Positions 1-8,845 of a stretch of 64,000 bases of DNA are shown here, in pieces. Origin of the DNA: Gemmatimonadetes bacterium 2013_60CM_65_52 (lineage in GTDB: Bacteria > Gemmatimonadota > Gemmatimonadetes > Gemmatimonadales > Gemmatimonadaceae); the NCBI GenBank assembly GCA_002215645.1, contig NGFI01000002.1, forward strand, positions 186,001 to 250,000. The letters run 5' to 3'. The notes beneath the pieces were generated by a model, which saw nothing but the letters and a program-made list of their open reading frames with translations, made no database searches and was not told the DNA's origin. How positions within the stretch are numbered: position 1 is the stretch's first letter; each line of letters starts with the position of its first letter. The position numbers and the translations under genes are program-made.

Positions 1-145
1 GCACGAGGTCCGGAGGAGCGGCAGCGAGGCCCTCGAGCGCATCCACACCATTGACGTATTCGACCACGTCGTACAGGCCATCGAGTATCGCCTGTAACAG
101 CAACCGGTTGTCCGGGTTGTCCTCGACGACCGCCACCTTGTCCAT
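1..145 (-). CDS. Response regulator receiver domain, partial (C-terminus beyond window)
   Basis: Reading the minus strand from an ATG at 145 gives a typical receiver N-terminus: a hydrophobic strand, VAVVEDNPDNRLLL, then a helix and a second strand. The ED pair at residues 8-9 matches the acidic pocket that binds Mg2+ in CheY-like receivers. The phospho-acceptor Asp lies beyond the window edge. The ATG shares its A with the TGA stop of the upstream Hpt gene (TGATG), so the two are translationally coupled. Phosphotransfer between the Hpt protein and this receiver is a reasonable inference. Whether it carries an output domain cannot be seen. Confidence 0.75.
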   Translation of the reverse strand, partial: MDKVAVVEDNPDNRLLLQAILDGLYDVVEYVNGVDALEGLAAAPPDLV

Positions 146-534
146 CACGCCTCCGCGTTTCGCGCGTCCTCGAGCCAGCGTCGCACCCGCGAGTATTCAT
201 CGTCCAGCGCGCGCATGATCTCCGGCGCTCCCTCCGCGGAGCCTTGACGCGCGCGGCCCTCGCCGGCGGAGCAGAGCCGCTGCATGCGCAGCGCGCCAAG
301 CTGCCCGGAGCTCGACTTGAGGGAATGCAGCGCCATTTCGACGGACTTGGCGTCACCTGCGCCGATGCCCGCACGCGCCGCGTCCAGACGCTGGGGCGTC
401 GTCTCGAGGAAAATGGACACCATCTCTCTGAGCAGCTTGCCGCCGCCGAAGCGTCTCAGGCGGTCGAGTGACGCCTGGTCCATCGCCGGGAGATGCACGT
501 CATCGGAGTTGATGAAACTGTTCGAGTCGATCAT
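145..534 (-). CDS. Hpt (histidine phosphotransfer) domain protein
   Basis: A 129-residue protein from the ATG at 534, dominated by one Hpt domain. The motif LHSLKSSSGQLGA at about residues 69-81 matches the Hpt signature, with His70 as the expected phospho-acceptor followed by the usual K-S-S-S-x-x-L-G. It lacks a kinase catalytic domain, so it should relay phosphoryl groups between receivers. The frame stays open to 837, but that part lies antisense to the RCC1 gene end and looks non-coding, so I use the internal ATG. No good Shine-Dalgarno is visible; the ATG at 483 is an alternative start. It overlaps the downstream receiver gene by one base. Confidence 0.7.
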   Translation of the reverse strand: MIDSNSFINSDDVHLPAMDQASLDRLRRFGGGKLLREMVSIFLETTPQRLDAARAGIGAGDAKSVEMALHSLKSSSGQLGALRMQRLCSAGEGRARQGSAEGAPEIMRALDDEYSRVRRWLEDARNAEA

Positions 535-583
535 GCGCGATAACCATGCACCATCGGGCAATTCAGGTTGGGCACAAACGGGA

Positions 584-1837
584 TCAGGACGACGGGGCGA
601 GAACCGGAACGGGGAGGCTCTGCCTGTCACGAGTAAATCCATCGCCGAGCTGACCTTCGGAGCCGAGTCCCCAACAGAGTATCGACGTGTCGGTGCTGAT
701 TCCGCACGTGTGGTTTCCGGGGCCGGTGGTAATGGCGGAAAACTGGAGCTGCCCGAACACACCGATGGGCCGGCTGCTGCATTCGAGGGCGGCGGGACCG
801 CAGTGCTCACCGGGACGGGGCACTCCGAGCTGACCAAAGCTGTTGTTGCCCCAGCAGAGCGCCGCGCCGGTGACGGCGAGGCCGCAGGTCTGGATGATTC
901 CAGCCGTCACGGCGCTGAAGCTCTGTGTCGAGTGCACGGGCGTCGGCGTCATCGTCCCCTCCAACGACTCGAGACCGAGCTGAGCGAATCCGTTCGCCTC
1001 CCAACAATGCGTGGCGCCGCTACGCGTCACAGCGCAAATGGAAGATGACGCCACCGACACGTCAGTGACATCGATGATGCCGTCGATGCGATGCGGTGTC
1101 GAGCGCGTGTGGAAATAGTCGAACCCGCCGGAGGACGATTCCCACTCCGAGCCCCAGCACCAGAGCGTCGCGTCGATGGCGATGGCACAGCTTCGCAGGC
1201 GGCCCGACCGTACGCGAATGAACTTCTGGCTCGTCGCGATGGGCGCCGGAATGACGCTGGACGCCGTGTCTCCGCGCCCGAGCGCGCCCAGCGTTCCCTC
1301 ACCCCAGCAATACACGATGCCATTGGTGCGCACGGCACAGGTGTGCGTCACGCCCGCACCGACGTCGAGAAAGCGCGCGTCCGGAAGGACTGCGGACGGC
1401 CGAGGCACAAATACCTCACGCTCGACGCCGAGCTGGAACTGGACGTTCTCGCCCCAACAATAGAGTGCCCGGTCCACCGTAATGGCGCAGGTGTGGCGCT
1501 GTCCGGCGCTGACCGTGGCGAACCGCAGCGTCGAGGCGACCGCACGCGGCCCCGCTTCGCAGGGCGTCGCGCGGCGCGTGCAGAGACCGCGAGAAGTACC
1601 CACACCGAGCTGGCCGCTGGCATTGCCGCCCCAGCAATAGAGGCCGCCGCCGAGGCGAACGCCGCAGGTGTGCGCGGCGCCCGCGCTCACGGCAACCCAT
1701 CCACGGGACGTGACCGGGGGAATGATGGGCCGGTCCGCGTATACGAGCACCGTAGGCGCGGTTGGGCGCTCGCAGCCGCCCATCAGTACCACGCCCGCAA
1801 GGCCGGCGAAGCGCGCGATTCTCGACTGGGCATGCAT
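584..1837 (-). CDS. RCC1-repeat lipoprotein
   Basis: A 417-residue protein built of repeated units of the form HTCGV-x6-LYCWG-x-N-x2-GQLG, the signature of RCC1/beta-propeller repeats; about six or seven units are visible. Each unit carries a Cys pair (TC... and YCWG), suggesting disulfides between or within blades in an oxidising compartment. From the ATG at 1837 the N-terminus is short and basic, then hydrophobic, and ends in a lipobox (VLMGGC, Cys22), so a lipid-anchored envelope protein is expected. An ATG 12 codons upstream (1873) is possible but would lengthen the signal. Its partner is unknown. The Hpt and receiver genes follow on the same strand. Confidence 0.78.
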   Translation of the reverse strand: MHAQSRIARFAGLAGVVLMGGCERPTAPTVLVYADRPIIPPVTSRGWVAVSAGAAHTCGVRLGGGLYCWGGNASGQLGVGTSRGLCTRRATPCEAGPRAVASTLRFATVSAGQRHTCAITVDRALYCWGENVQFQLGVEREVFVPRPSAVLPDARFLDVGAGVTHTCAVRTNGIVYCWGEGTLGALGRGDTASSVIPAPIATSQKFIRVRSGRLRSCAIAIDATLWCWGSEWESSSGGFDYFHTRSTPHRIDGIIDVTDVSVASSSICAVTRSGATHCWEANGFAQLGLESLEGTMTPTPVHSTQSFSAVTAGIIQTCGLAVTGAALCWGNNSFGQLGVPRPGEHCGPAALECSSRPIGVFGQLQFSAITTGPGNHTCGISTDTSILCWGLGSEGQLGDGFTRDRQSLPVPVLAPSS

Positions 1838-1878
1838 CCGGCAGTAGGCTATACGAGAACCCCGACGGCGCAACCGGC

Positions 1879-1986
1879 GTGAGTGAAGATCAGAAACAAA
1901 CCGCCCGCGACATTCGCGTGGCCATCGTTTTCGGCATCGTCGCGGCGACGATCGAGCTCGGCGTGCTGCTCTACTTTTTTCGCTAG
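1879..1986 (+). CDS. Small single-pass membrane protein (35 aa)
   Basis: From a GTG at 1879 this encodes 35 residues: a charged head (SEDQKQTARD) followed by one hydrophobic segment of about 20 residues (IVFGIVAATIELGVLLYFF) and a terminal Arg. The pattern is that of a tiny bitopic inner-membrane protein. The frame is open further upstream, but that part is antisense to the RCC1 lipoprotein start. It lies 9 bases before the next gene on the same strand. No function can be assigned. The start and the gene itself rest on composition and position only. Confidence 0.45.
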   Translation: MSEDQKQTARDIRVAIVFGIVAATIELGVLLYFFR

Positions 1987-1995
1987 CGCGGCCAG

Positions 1996-3669
1996 ATGCA
2001 CGTCACCGTGCTGTTGTTGTCGATTCAGGCGCTGACACAGAGCGCGCCGCGGGCGGGTATCGCCGCGGCCGCAGACAGCGCGCGCGAGGTCGCGAGAGCA
2101 CACGCGGCCCAGGTCTCGTTCGAGCGAAGTCGCCGGTCGCTCCTGCCGCCCGGCCAGAGCAGCGGCGGGCGGTGCGACGTGCGGCTTGGCCGGTTCTGCT
2201 GGTGGTACGACGGTATCGCGCCACGCCTGCCCGCGGAGCGCGAGGCCCTCGTGCAACGGCGGCTCGAGTTGATCGCGACGCTCGACGACGCAGCGGCCAA
2301 ACATCCCGGCGACGACTGGCTGGCCGGGGCGCGCGTTCACTATCGAATCGATGGTCACAACGTGCCGGGCGCCGACTCGGTAGCGGCCCACTGCGCCGCG
2401 ACCGCCTGGTGGTGCTCGGCGCTCGCTGGATATGCCGCGCACACCCGCGGCGAAGCGATTCGCGCGGACTCCGCCTTTGCGGCATCCGCGCTGCGGATGC
2501 CGGAGGAGACGCGGTGCGCATGGCGCAACATCGCGGCGTTGCTTGGGGATGACGACCGCGATGCGTACGAGCACCTCGATTGCAACGCTCGCGCGGCGAT
2601 CGAACGGAGGTACTGGAAGCTCAGTCGGCCGCGCTGGTCGGCGGGCGCGAACGAGTGGAAGAACGAATTCAATGCGCGGCGCGTGATCGTCTGGCTGGGG
2701 GCGCGCTCCGCCACGCCGCACCTGCTCACGTGGGGCAGCGACGCCGAGGAGCTCGTGCTGCGTTATGGGTGGCCCACGGCGTGGAGCCGTGTGGAAACCT
2801 CGTCGATCGGCCTCTCCGATCCTTCGGTCATCGGCCACGATCCTTCGCCGAGCTTCGCATTCGCCCCCTCGGTCAGCGTCGCCGACTCGACATCGGATCT
2901 GGAACCGGGGTCATGGGAGCCGGACGAGACACATGCGCCCTCGCGCTATGCCCCCCTGCTCGTGCGACGCATGGGACGCGTCGCGGCACAGTTTGCCCGA
3001 TTCCGGAGGGGTGACAGCACCCTGATCGCGGTCGCATATGCCGCAGCCGACGATTCGTTGCGCTCGCCCTCCGTCATTGTCGGTGCGATGAACGCGGCCG
3101 ATTCCATCTCGCTCCGTCCAGCGGATACGACGCGCACGGCGCGTGGCAGCATCACGATGGCTGGGACGCCGCAGCTCGTCGGCGTGGACGTCGCAGACAC
3201 GGCCACGGGCCTCCTGTTGCGCAGCCGCCTCGGATTCCGAATCGCGCGCGATAGCGGGCGACTCGCGCTGTCGGACCTGCTCATGTATCGCGGTGCGGGG
3301 GACGATGCCTCCCTCGAGTCGGTGCTCCCGAGGGCAATTCCCGGCGACACCGTGATGCGCAACCTGCCGGTCGGCATATTCTGGGAGACGTACGGTCTTC
3401 CGGCCGACGGCGAGTCACTCGACGTCGCCGTGAGCATCGAGCGCGTAGACCGCGGATGGCTTCGGAGCACGCGCCAGAGGCTCGGTCTGACTCCGGAAGA
3501 CACGCCCATCCGGATGGTCTGGACTGAAGCCCGCCCCTCGGCGGGACGAGGGGTTTCCCTCGATCTGACCAATCTGGATGCGGGCCGATATCGAATCGTC
3601 GTCTCGCTCCGCGCCGGAGACGGCGCGACGGCCTCGACGATGCGCGAATTCGAGCTGCTCGGTTCCTGA
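1996..3669 (+). CDS. Exported protein with GWxTD-like region
   Basis: A 557-residue protein with a hydrophobic N-terminal signal (about residues 1-25). Residues about 170-300 hold helical TPR-like sequence, then a block in which AIERRYWKLS, NEWKNEFNARR and LVLRYGWPTAW occur in the order expected of the GWxTD domain, a poorly characterised domain of exported proteins. The C-terminal half is beta-rich and resembles the Ig-like tail of such proteins. I infer a periplasmic or envelope role; no catalytic motif is seen. It converges with the cytochrome gene and ends six bases from it. Confidence 0.7.
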   Translation: MHVTVLLLSIQALTQSAPRAGIAAAADSAREVARAHAAQVSFERSRRSLLPPGQSSGGRCDVRLGRFCWWYDGIAPRLPAEREALVQRRLELIATLDDAAAKHPGDDWLAGARVHYRIDGHNVPGADSVAAHCAATAWWCSALAGYAAHTRGEAIRADSAFAASALRMPEETRCAWRNIAALLGDDDRDAYEHLDCNARAAIERRYWKLSRPRWSAGANEWKNEFNARRVIVWLGARSATPHLLTWGSDAEELVLRYGWPTAWSRVETSSIGLSDPSVIGHDPSPSFAFAPSVSVADSTSDLEPGSWEPDETHAPSRYAPLLVRRMGRVAAQFARFRRGDSTLIAVAYAAADDSLRSPSVIVGAMNAADSISLRPADTTRTARGSITMAGTPQLVGVDVADTATGLLLRSRLGFRIARDSGRLALSDLLMYRGAGDDASLESVLPRAIPGDTVMRNLPVGIFWETYGLPADGESLDVAVSIERVDRGWLRSTRQRLGLTPEDTPIRMVWTEARPSAGRGVSLDLTNLDAGRYRIVVSLRAGDGATASTMREFELLGS

Positions 3670-3675
3670 GGGGCC

Positions 3676-4602
3676 TCAGCGCGCCCCGCGCGCCAGTGCA
3701 GAGACGGGAGGCGCGACCAACGACGCACCGGGATCGCGTCGCGGCAGCACCGGTATGCGCGCCGACGGTACGTGCCCTTTCGTGGCATAGGGCACGTCGG
3801 CGGGCGCGCCGCCAGAGGGCCAATCCAGCTCCTTGCCGGGGGAGTCGGGGCGCGGGTGAGAATTGACGAATGCCGCGACGTCGAATGCCTCCTGGTCCGA
3901 CAGGGAGCCCGGCTTGTCGAACGGCATGTTGTGTCGCACGAACGAGGCGGCGCGTTCGACACGCGCCATCGAGGCGCCAATGCTGAACGAGGCCTTCCCC
4001 CAGAGTGCTGGCACCGTGGCCACGCCGGCACCATCCACTCCATGGCATCGCGCGCACGTGGACGTGAAGATTGCCGCGCCGTGGACGCTGTCCCCCTTCA
4101 ACGCCGGCATCTTTGCCATGCCGAGACCGGCCACCTGGCCGCTCGCGGCGGGGCCGCGTGAGATGAACGCGAGGTATGCCACGATATCCACCATCTCGCG
4201 GCTCCGCGATGGCAATGCCTTGCCGGCGAGGCTCCGCGTGAAGCAGTAGTTCACGCGGTCCTCGAGCGGAACCACGGCGTCGGCGCGGTCCATGTACCTG
4301 GGAAATCGCGCGTGGACACCGGCGAGCGGCGCGGCGTTGGGGCGCAATCCGCGATCGAGGTGGCAGCTCGTGCAGCGGAGATTGCCGCCCGCGTATCTCG
4401 CGAGCGAGTCCGGCGTGTGCTCGAGAAGCGCCAGTCCCCTTCTGATGGAGGCGCCGAGTGGACCGTCGGGGAGGATGGTGTCCGGTCGTGCGGCGCGAGG
4501 GGGCGCAGCCGCTGGAGGCCGGGCACGAGCGCCGACGGAATCGACATCGCGGCCACATGCGAGGGCCGCGGCGAGAAGCGGGATGAGATGCCTGTGGACC
4601 AT
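3676..4602 (-). CDS. Dihaem cytochrome c, TsdA-like (thiosulfate dehydrogenase family)
   Basis: A 308-residue lipoprotein (lipobox around AALAC, Cys16) with two haem c sites: CTSCH at 77-81 and CARCH at 183-187. The region between them matches TsdA closely: a Pro/Arg-rich stretch (RFPRYMDRAD), then NYCFTRSLAGK, whose Cys120 sits where TsdA has the Cys that ligates the active-site haem, and a following SREM-x-DIVAYL helix. TsdA oxidises thiosulfate to tetrathionate, or runs in reverse, in the periplasm. The Cys ligand argues for this family over a plain class I cytochrome. Substrate direction cannot be told. It is divergent from the BamA-like gene. Confidence 0.75.
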   Translation of the reverse strand: MVHRHLIPLLAAALACGRDVDSVGARARPPAAAPPRAARPDTILPDGPLGASIRRGLALLEHTPDSLARYAGGNLRCTSCHLDRGLRPNAAPLAGVHARFPRYMDRADAVVPLEDRVNYCFTRSLAGKALPSRSREMVDIVAYLAFISRGPAASGQVAGLGMAKMPALKGDSVHGAAIFTSTCARCHGVDGAGVATVPALWGKASFSIGASMARVERAASFVRHNMPFDKPGSLSDQEAFDVAAFVNSHPRPDSPGKELDWPSGGAPADVPYATKGHVPSARIPVLPRRDPGASLVAPPVSALARGAR

Positions 4603-4629
4603 CGCAGGGGGTCGGCGGAGGGGGTGAGG

Positions 4630-6411
4630 GTGTGCCTCCCATCAAGCAGGCGCAAGGGGATTCTGAAACTCCCTCTTGTCAGTTGGTCCGGAATTTCCAA
4701 TGTTACAGCTGCCCCGGACGAGGCCCACCCTCGTCCCAACGCACTTTCATCGCCGCCTGCGGCTCCCACCGCCGATACGCTGCGCCTCGTCGTTCGACTT
4801 CTCGCGTGCTCGGCGTTGAGCACGTGTCTGTTCCCTGAGCCAGCGTCCGCATCCGCGGACTGCGCGGTCGTCGAATCGCGCTCGTCGCTCAGCTCACTGA
4901 GCGGCACCGTCATCACATCGGTAGACATCGTCAGCGACGGCCCGTCGCTTCCCGGGCTGACGTCGGCGTTCGGCCTGCTGCATCCCGTGTCGCAGGCGTC
5001 GATCATCCGGCGGCAGCTTCTCTTCGCGCCGGGCGATACGGTCGATACGCTGCTCGTCGGTGAGACGATGCGGCGACTTCGCGCGCAACGCCTCTTCGCG
5101 GACGCCGTGATTCTGGCGCGGCGCTGCGACCCGTCCGGCGGCGTCGCCCTGTCGGTCAACACGCGCGATACCTGGACGCTCCGTCCCACGGCGCGCATGA
5201 AGTCGCAGTCGCAACTGTCCTTCGGCATCGAGGAGCGAAATCTTCTTGGATCGGGACGCTCGATGTCGCTCACGCGCGAGATGACGTTGCGCGGCAACGG
5301 GGCGGCGTTCGCGCTCACCGATCCGTTCGTGTTCGGACAGGACGTGTCGGGCCATTTCCGCCTCTCGAACCTGGCGGGTGGACATGCGTTGCGGCTGGGC
5401 TTGCTCCGTCACGACTACAGCGTGTTCGATACCTGGCGTGCGGAGGGGAACTTCGCGCGCTCGTCGTATGGTGATACGATCATCGGCGAACGCGCGTTAC
5501 ACACCGTGAGCGCCATGACGCTCGTCGGGCGGCGCATCGACAACAATCCGACGTCGGTGCTGACGCTGCTGGCCGGTGCGGAGTTCGACAGCGCGGCGAG
5601 CATCTCGCCGTCGAAGCGCAAGAGTGCCGTGCCGGGACAGGCGCACGTCCGCAGCTTTCTTGGCGCCGACGTCGGGCTGATGCAGCGAACCGCGCAGTTC
5701 GACACCGCGAGCTGGATCGTTCCAGGCCGGGGCTTCCTGGACGTGCCGATGGGCTGGGAGGGTGAGGCCGTCATGGGCGGCGGCTACGAGCGCGACGCCC
5801 AGGCGGCCGCGCTCAAGGTCGACGGGTGGACCGGCCGCGTGTTCATCCCCGAGCGTGGTCAGATCCTGATGGTGGACGCGTGGGCGTCGATGTACTTCGG
5901 CCATGGCGTCGACCGCAACCAGATTGCGCGCGCCTCGCTCTCATGGTTCTCCGCCGCGAGCCGCGGACTCTGGGGCGTGCGGGTCACGGCGGAGGATCTG
6001 TACGAGCTCGATCCGGACCGCCGCGGACTGTCCCTCATGCCGCTCGCAGACTACACGACCCCCGTCCTGCGCTCGTATGCCGTCCGTGCACGCCATACCG
6101 TCGCCGGCTCGATCGATCGGGACGTTCGCCTATTCAACGTGGCCGCGTCGTCCGTGCTCAACGCGGGCGGCTTCATTGCGGGATCGTACCGCTGGGACGT
6201 GGACAACAATGGCGGCCGGCCGATTCAGGCGGGCGTGATCGGCGCGCGACTGCGTCTCCTTTCGGCGAACGGCGCCGTCTCGAGCACGCGCCTGGACATT
6301 GGATTCCCGGTGCTGCGCAACGAGGTCATCGCACGCAAGCCCTTCGTGGTCCTCACCTTTGGCTCGCTCTTCGACGTGAGCCGCCAGCGCGACGGCCGCC
6401 GGGTCTTCTAG
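4630..6411 (+). CDS. BamA/surface-antigen-like outer-membrane beta-barrel protein
   Basis: The protein has a signal-like segment (LRLVVRLLACSALSTC, coded near 4780), one POTRA-like block (residue spacing typical of strand-helix-helix-strand with FAPGDTVDT and LRAQRLFADAVI), then about 400 residues of alternating aromatic/polar strands. The barrel region contains GIEERNLLGSGRS and LTDPFVFG, phrases common in Omp85-like proteins. The role is probably insertion or secretion at the outer membrane. The start is uncertain: GTG at 4630 has GGAGGGGG just upstream but leaves about 50 residues before the signal, and no ATG, GTG or TTG lies nearer. A terminator follows at 6446. Confidence 0.68.
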   Translation: MCLPSSRRKGILKLPLVSWSGISNVTAAPDEAHPRPNALSSPPAAPTADTLRLVVRLLACSALSTCLFPEPASASADCAVVESRSSLSSLSGTVITSVDIVSDGPSLPGLTSAFGLLHPVSQASIIRRQLLFAPGDTVDTLLVGETMRRLRAQRLFADAVILARRCDPSGGVALSVNTRDTWTLRPTARMKSQSQLSFGIEERNLLGSGRSMSLTREMTLRGNGAAFALTDPFVFGQDVSGHFRLSNLAGGHALRLGLLRHDYSVFDTWRAEGNFARSSYGDTIIGERALHTVSAMTLVGRRIDNNPTSVLTLLAGAEFDSAASISPSKRKSAVPGQAHVRSFLGADVGLMQRTAQFDTASWIVPGRGFLDVPMGWEGEAVMGGGYERDAQAAALKVDGWTGRVFIPERGQILMVDAWASMYFGHGVDRNQIARASLSWFSAASRGLWGVRVTAEDLYELDPDRRGLSLMPLADYTTPVLRSYAVRARHTVAGSIDRDVRLFNVAASSVLNAGGFIAGSYRWDVDNNGGRPIQAGVIGARLRLLSANGAVSSTRLDIGFPVLRNEVIARKPFVVLTFGSLFDVSRQRDGRRVF

Positions 6412-6445
6412 GCCCGTGGTTGGCCCGTTACGGGGCGGGGGTGCC

Positions 6446-6496
6446 GGAACTCCCCTCCTGTAAGCGAAGTTAGGTCTGAGGGGAGTTTCCTGTTTT
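6446..6496 (+). terminator. Rho-independent terminator after the BamA-like gene
   Basis: Arms GGAACTCCCCTC (6446-6457) and GAGGGGAGTTTCC (6478-6490) pair with one bulged base across a 20-base loop. TGTTTTT follows on the plus strand. It separates the BamA-like gene from the ergothioneine operon, whose first start is about 30 bases further on. That short distance leaves open a leader or attenuation role for egtB. Confidence 0.7.
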
Positions 6497-6527
6497 TCTC
6501 ACCTCACGACCGCCCGAGAGACCTGCA

Positions 6528-7868
6528 ATGAGGGGCACTGTCACACCGGTGACGTCACCGATCGTCGCCAGCGCGCACGCACAACGGGCGATCGCATCGC
6601 TCGAGCGAGCGCGGCGTCACACGCTGATCATCATGTCGCCGCTCGACGACACCGACCTGGCGACGCAGCACGATCCGCTGATGAGCCCGATCGTGTGGGA
6701 CCTTGGACACATCGCGGCGTTCGAGCGCCTCTGGCTGCTCCGCAACATCGACGGCCCGATCGAGTTCGCCGAAATGCCGGGGACGTACGATCCGTTCGAG
6801 CATCCTCGTGCGACGCGCGGCGCGCTTCCGCTCCCCTCGCTCGACGAGCAACGAGCGGAGCTGGCCGGCGTTCGTGCGCTGGTCGAGGCTCGCCTGTGCG
6901 AGCTCTCCTTCGACGCGGAGTCGCCGTTGCTGCGCGATGCGTATGTGGTGAGCATGGTCGCGCAGCACGAGTGGCAGCATCAGGAGACGATTCTGCAGAC
7001 GCTGCAATTGAAGCAGGGCGCTCCATATCGTGCACCACGCGCTTGGGCACTGCCCTCGGCCGCGCGAACGTTTGCGCGTGGCGCAATGGTGCGATTCCCG
7101 GGCGGGCGCGTGCGCATCGGCACGGACGACCGCACACAGGCGTATGACAACGAGCGTCCGGCGCACGACGTCGAGCTCGCGCCATTCGACATCGACGTCA
7201 CGCCGGTGACGAATCTCGACTTCCTCGAGTTCGTGGAGCGCGCGGGATATGATACGCGCAAGCACTGGAGCGACGCGGGGTGGCAATGGCGCACCGACAC
7301 GGGCATTCGCGCGCCGAAGCACTGGACACGCGACGCACGGGGCGCGTGGACGGCGCGCACGATGGACCTCAACGAACCGCTCGACCCGCTGAAGCCGGTG
7401 TGTCACGTGTGTTACCACGAAGCGGACGCGTACGCGCGCTCAGTCGGCAAGCGTCTTCCCACCGAGCAGGAGTGGGAGGCAGCGGCGACGTGGAACGCGG
7501 AGACGGGACAGCAACAGTTCGCTCCATGGGGAGATGAGGCAGCCTCTCCAACGCTTGCGAACGTCGATCAGCTCGGGTTCGGCGCTGCGCGCGTAGGTGC
7601 ATATGCACGGAATGTGTCGCCCGTGGGCTGTTACGGAATGATCGGCGACGTCTGGGAGTGGACGTCCAGCGACTTCACGGGATATCCTCGCTTCGCGGCA
7701 TTCCCCTACGCGGAGTATTCCGAGGTGTTCTTCGGGTCCGAGTACAAGGTGTTGCGCGGAGGCTCGTGGGCGACGTCGGGCGACGTGGCGCGTGCGACGT
7801 TCCGCAATTGGGACTATCCCATTCGCCGCCAGATTTTCGCCGGCTTCCGGTGCGCGCGTGATGCATGA
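6528..7868 (+). CDS. egtB: EgtB, ergothioneine sulfoxide synthase
   Basis: A 446-residue non-haem iron enzyme that joins hercynine (trimethylhistidine) to a cysteine donor using O2, giving a sulfoxide. The N-terminal DinB-like domain carries the three-His iron site: His61 in DLGHIAAFE, and His147/His151 in HEWQHQE. The C-terminal part from about residue 190 is a formylglycine-generating-enzyme fold (RIGTDD, PVTNLDF, RLPTEQEWE, VWEWTSS, LRGGSW). Length fits EgtB. Its stop overlaps the egtD start, and egtA follows, so the donor is probably gamma-glutamylcysteine as in actinobacteria. The product is a cytosolic thione antioxidant. Confidence 0.93.
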   Translation: MRGTVTPVTSPIVASAHAQRAIASLERARRHTLIIMSPLDDTDLATQHDPLMSPIVWDLGHIAAFERLWLLRNIDGPIEFAEMPGTYDPFEHPRATRGALPLPSLDEQRAELAGVRALVEARLCELSFDAESPLLRDAYVVSMVAQHEWQHQETILQTLQLKQGAPYRAPRAWALPSAARTFARGAMVRFPGGRVRIGTDDRTQAYDNERPAHDVELAPFDIDVTPVTNLDFLEFVERAGYDTRKHWSDAGWQWRTDTGIRAPKHWTRDARGAWTARTMDLNEPLDPLKPVCHVCYHEADAYARSVGKRLPTEQEWEAAATWNAETGQQQFAPWGDEAASPTLANVDQLGFGAARVGAYARNVSPVGCYGMIGDVWEWTSSDFTGYPRFAAFPYAEYSEVFFGSEYKVLRGGSWATSGDVARATFRNWDYPIRRQIFAGFRCARDA

Positions 7869-8845
7869 TGCATGATGCACTGGCGGTTTCCACGGCGGTT
7901 GACGCGCCCACACCGGCGCGGACGCGCATGCTGGCGGACGTTCGCGACGGCCTGTTCCGACGCGGACAGAAGGAGCTTCCGCCCACATACTTCTACGACG
8001 CGCGCGGCTCGCGGCTGTTCGACGAGATCACGCGGCTCGAGGAGTACTATCCGACGCGCGCCGAGCGTGCGCTGCTCGAGACGCATGCCGACGCGATTGC
8101 GGAGCTGACGTCGCCGCGCGCGTTCGCCGAGCTCGGTGCGGGAACCGCGGAGAAGTCGCGCGTCCTGTTGCGGGCGATGCTGGCGCGCGGACCGGTGCAG
8201 TACCTGCCGATCGACGTGGACGGTCATACCCTCGACGAGACAGCGCGTGCGCTGCGCCGCGCCCTGCCGGCGCTCGAGGTCGCGCCGATCGTCGCCGACA
8301 TGCGCGACGACGTCAGCGCGGACGGGGCGCGACATCCCCTGCTCTACGGCTTTCTCGGCAGCACCATAGGCAACTTCGATACGCCGGCGGCGGTTGCGCT
8401 GCTCCAGAGCATTCGCACATCGCTGCGCCCGGGTGACCGGCTGCTCGTCGGGATGGATCTGGTCAAGGACACGCGCGTGCTGGAGGCGGCATACAACGAC
8501 GGCAAAGGGGTCACCCGCGAGTTCAACCTCAACGTGCTCCGCGTGCTCAATCGCGAGCTGGGAGCGGACTTCCCGCTCGAGGCCTTCGAGCACCGCGCGA
8601 TCTATGATGAGGCGCTCGCCAGAATCGAAATGCACCTCGACGTGCGACGCGACTGTACGGTGCGCGTGCCCGGAATCGGCTGTCTCGAGCTGGTGGCCGG
8701 CGAGTCGATTCGCACGGAAATCAGTTGCAAGTACGATCGTGCGTCGGCCACAGCACTGCTCGCGGCTGGCGGCTTTCAGCTCACAGAGTGGTTCGTCAGC
8801 GCGGCACCGGAATTCGCGCTTGCAGTGGCCGAGCCGGTGGAATGA
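7865..8845 (+). CDS. egtD: EgtD, L-histidine N-alpha-methyltransferase
   Basis: A 326-residue SAM-dependent enzyme that trimethylates histidine to hercynine, the first committed step to ergothioneine. Family hallmarks are YFYDARGSRLFDEIT at about 42-56, EYYPTRAE at 60-67, the SAM loop ELGAGTAEKSR at 89-99, GSTIGNF with Asn160 (histidine binding in the mycobacterial enzyme) and TEISCKY with Glu285/Ser287. The ATG overlaps the egtB stop (ATGCATGA) and a second Met follows at once. The last codons overlap egtA in the same way, so all three are coupled. Confidence 0.95.
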   Translation: MMHDALAVSTAVDAPTPARTRMLADVRDGLFRRGQKELPPTYFYDARGSRLFDEITRLEEYYPTRAERALLETHADAIAELTSPRAFAELGAGTAEKSRVLLRAMLARGPVQYLPIDVDGHTLDETARALRRALPALEVAPIVADMRDDVSADGARHPLLYGFLGSTIGNFDTPAAVALLQSIRTSLRPGDRLLVGMDLVKDTRVLEAAYNDGKGVTREFNLNVLRVLNRELGADFPLEAFEHRAIYDEALARIEMHLDVRRDCTVRVPGIGCLELVAGESIRTEISCKYDRASATALLAAGGFQLTEWFVSAAPEFALAVAEPVE

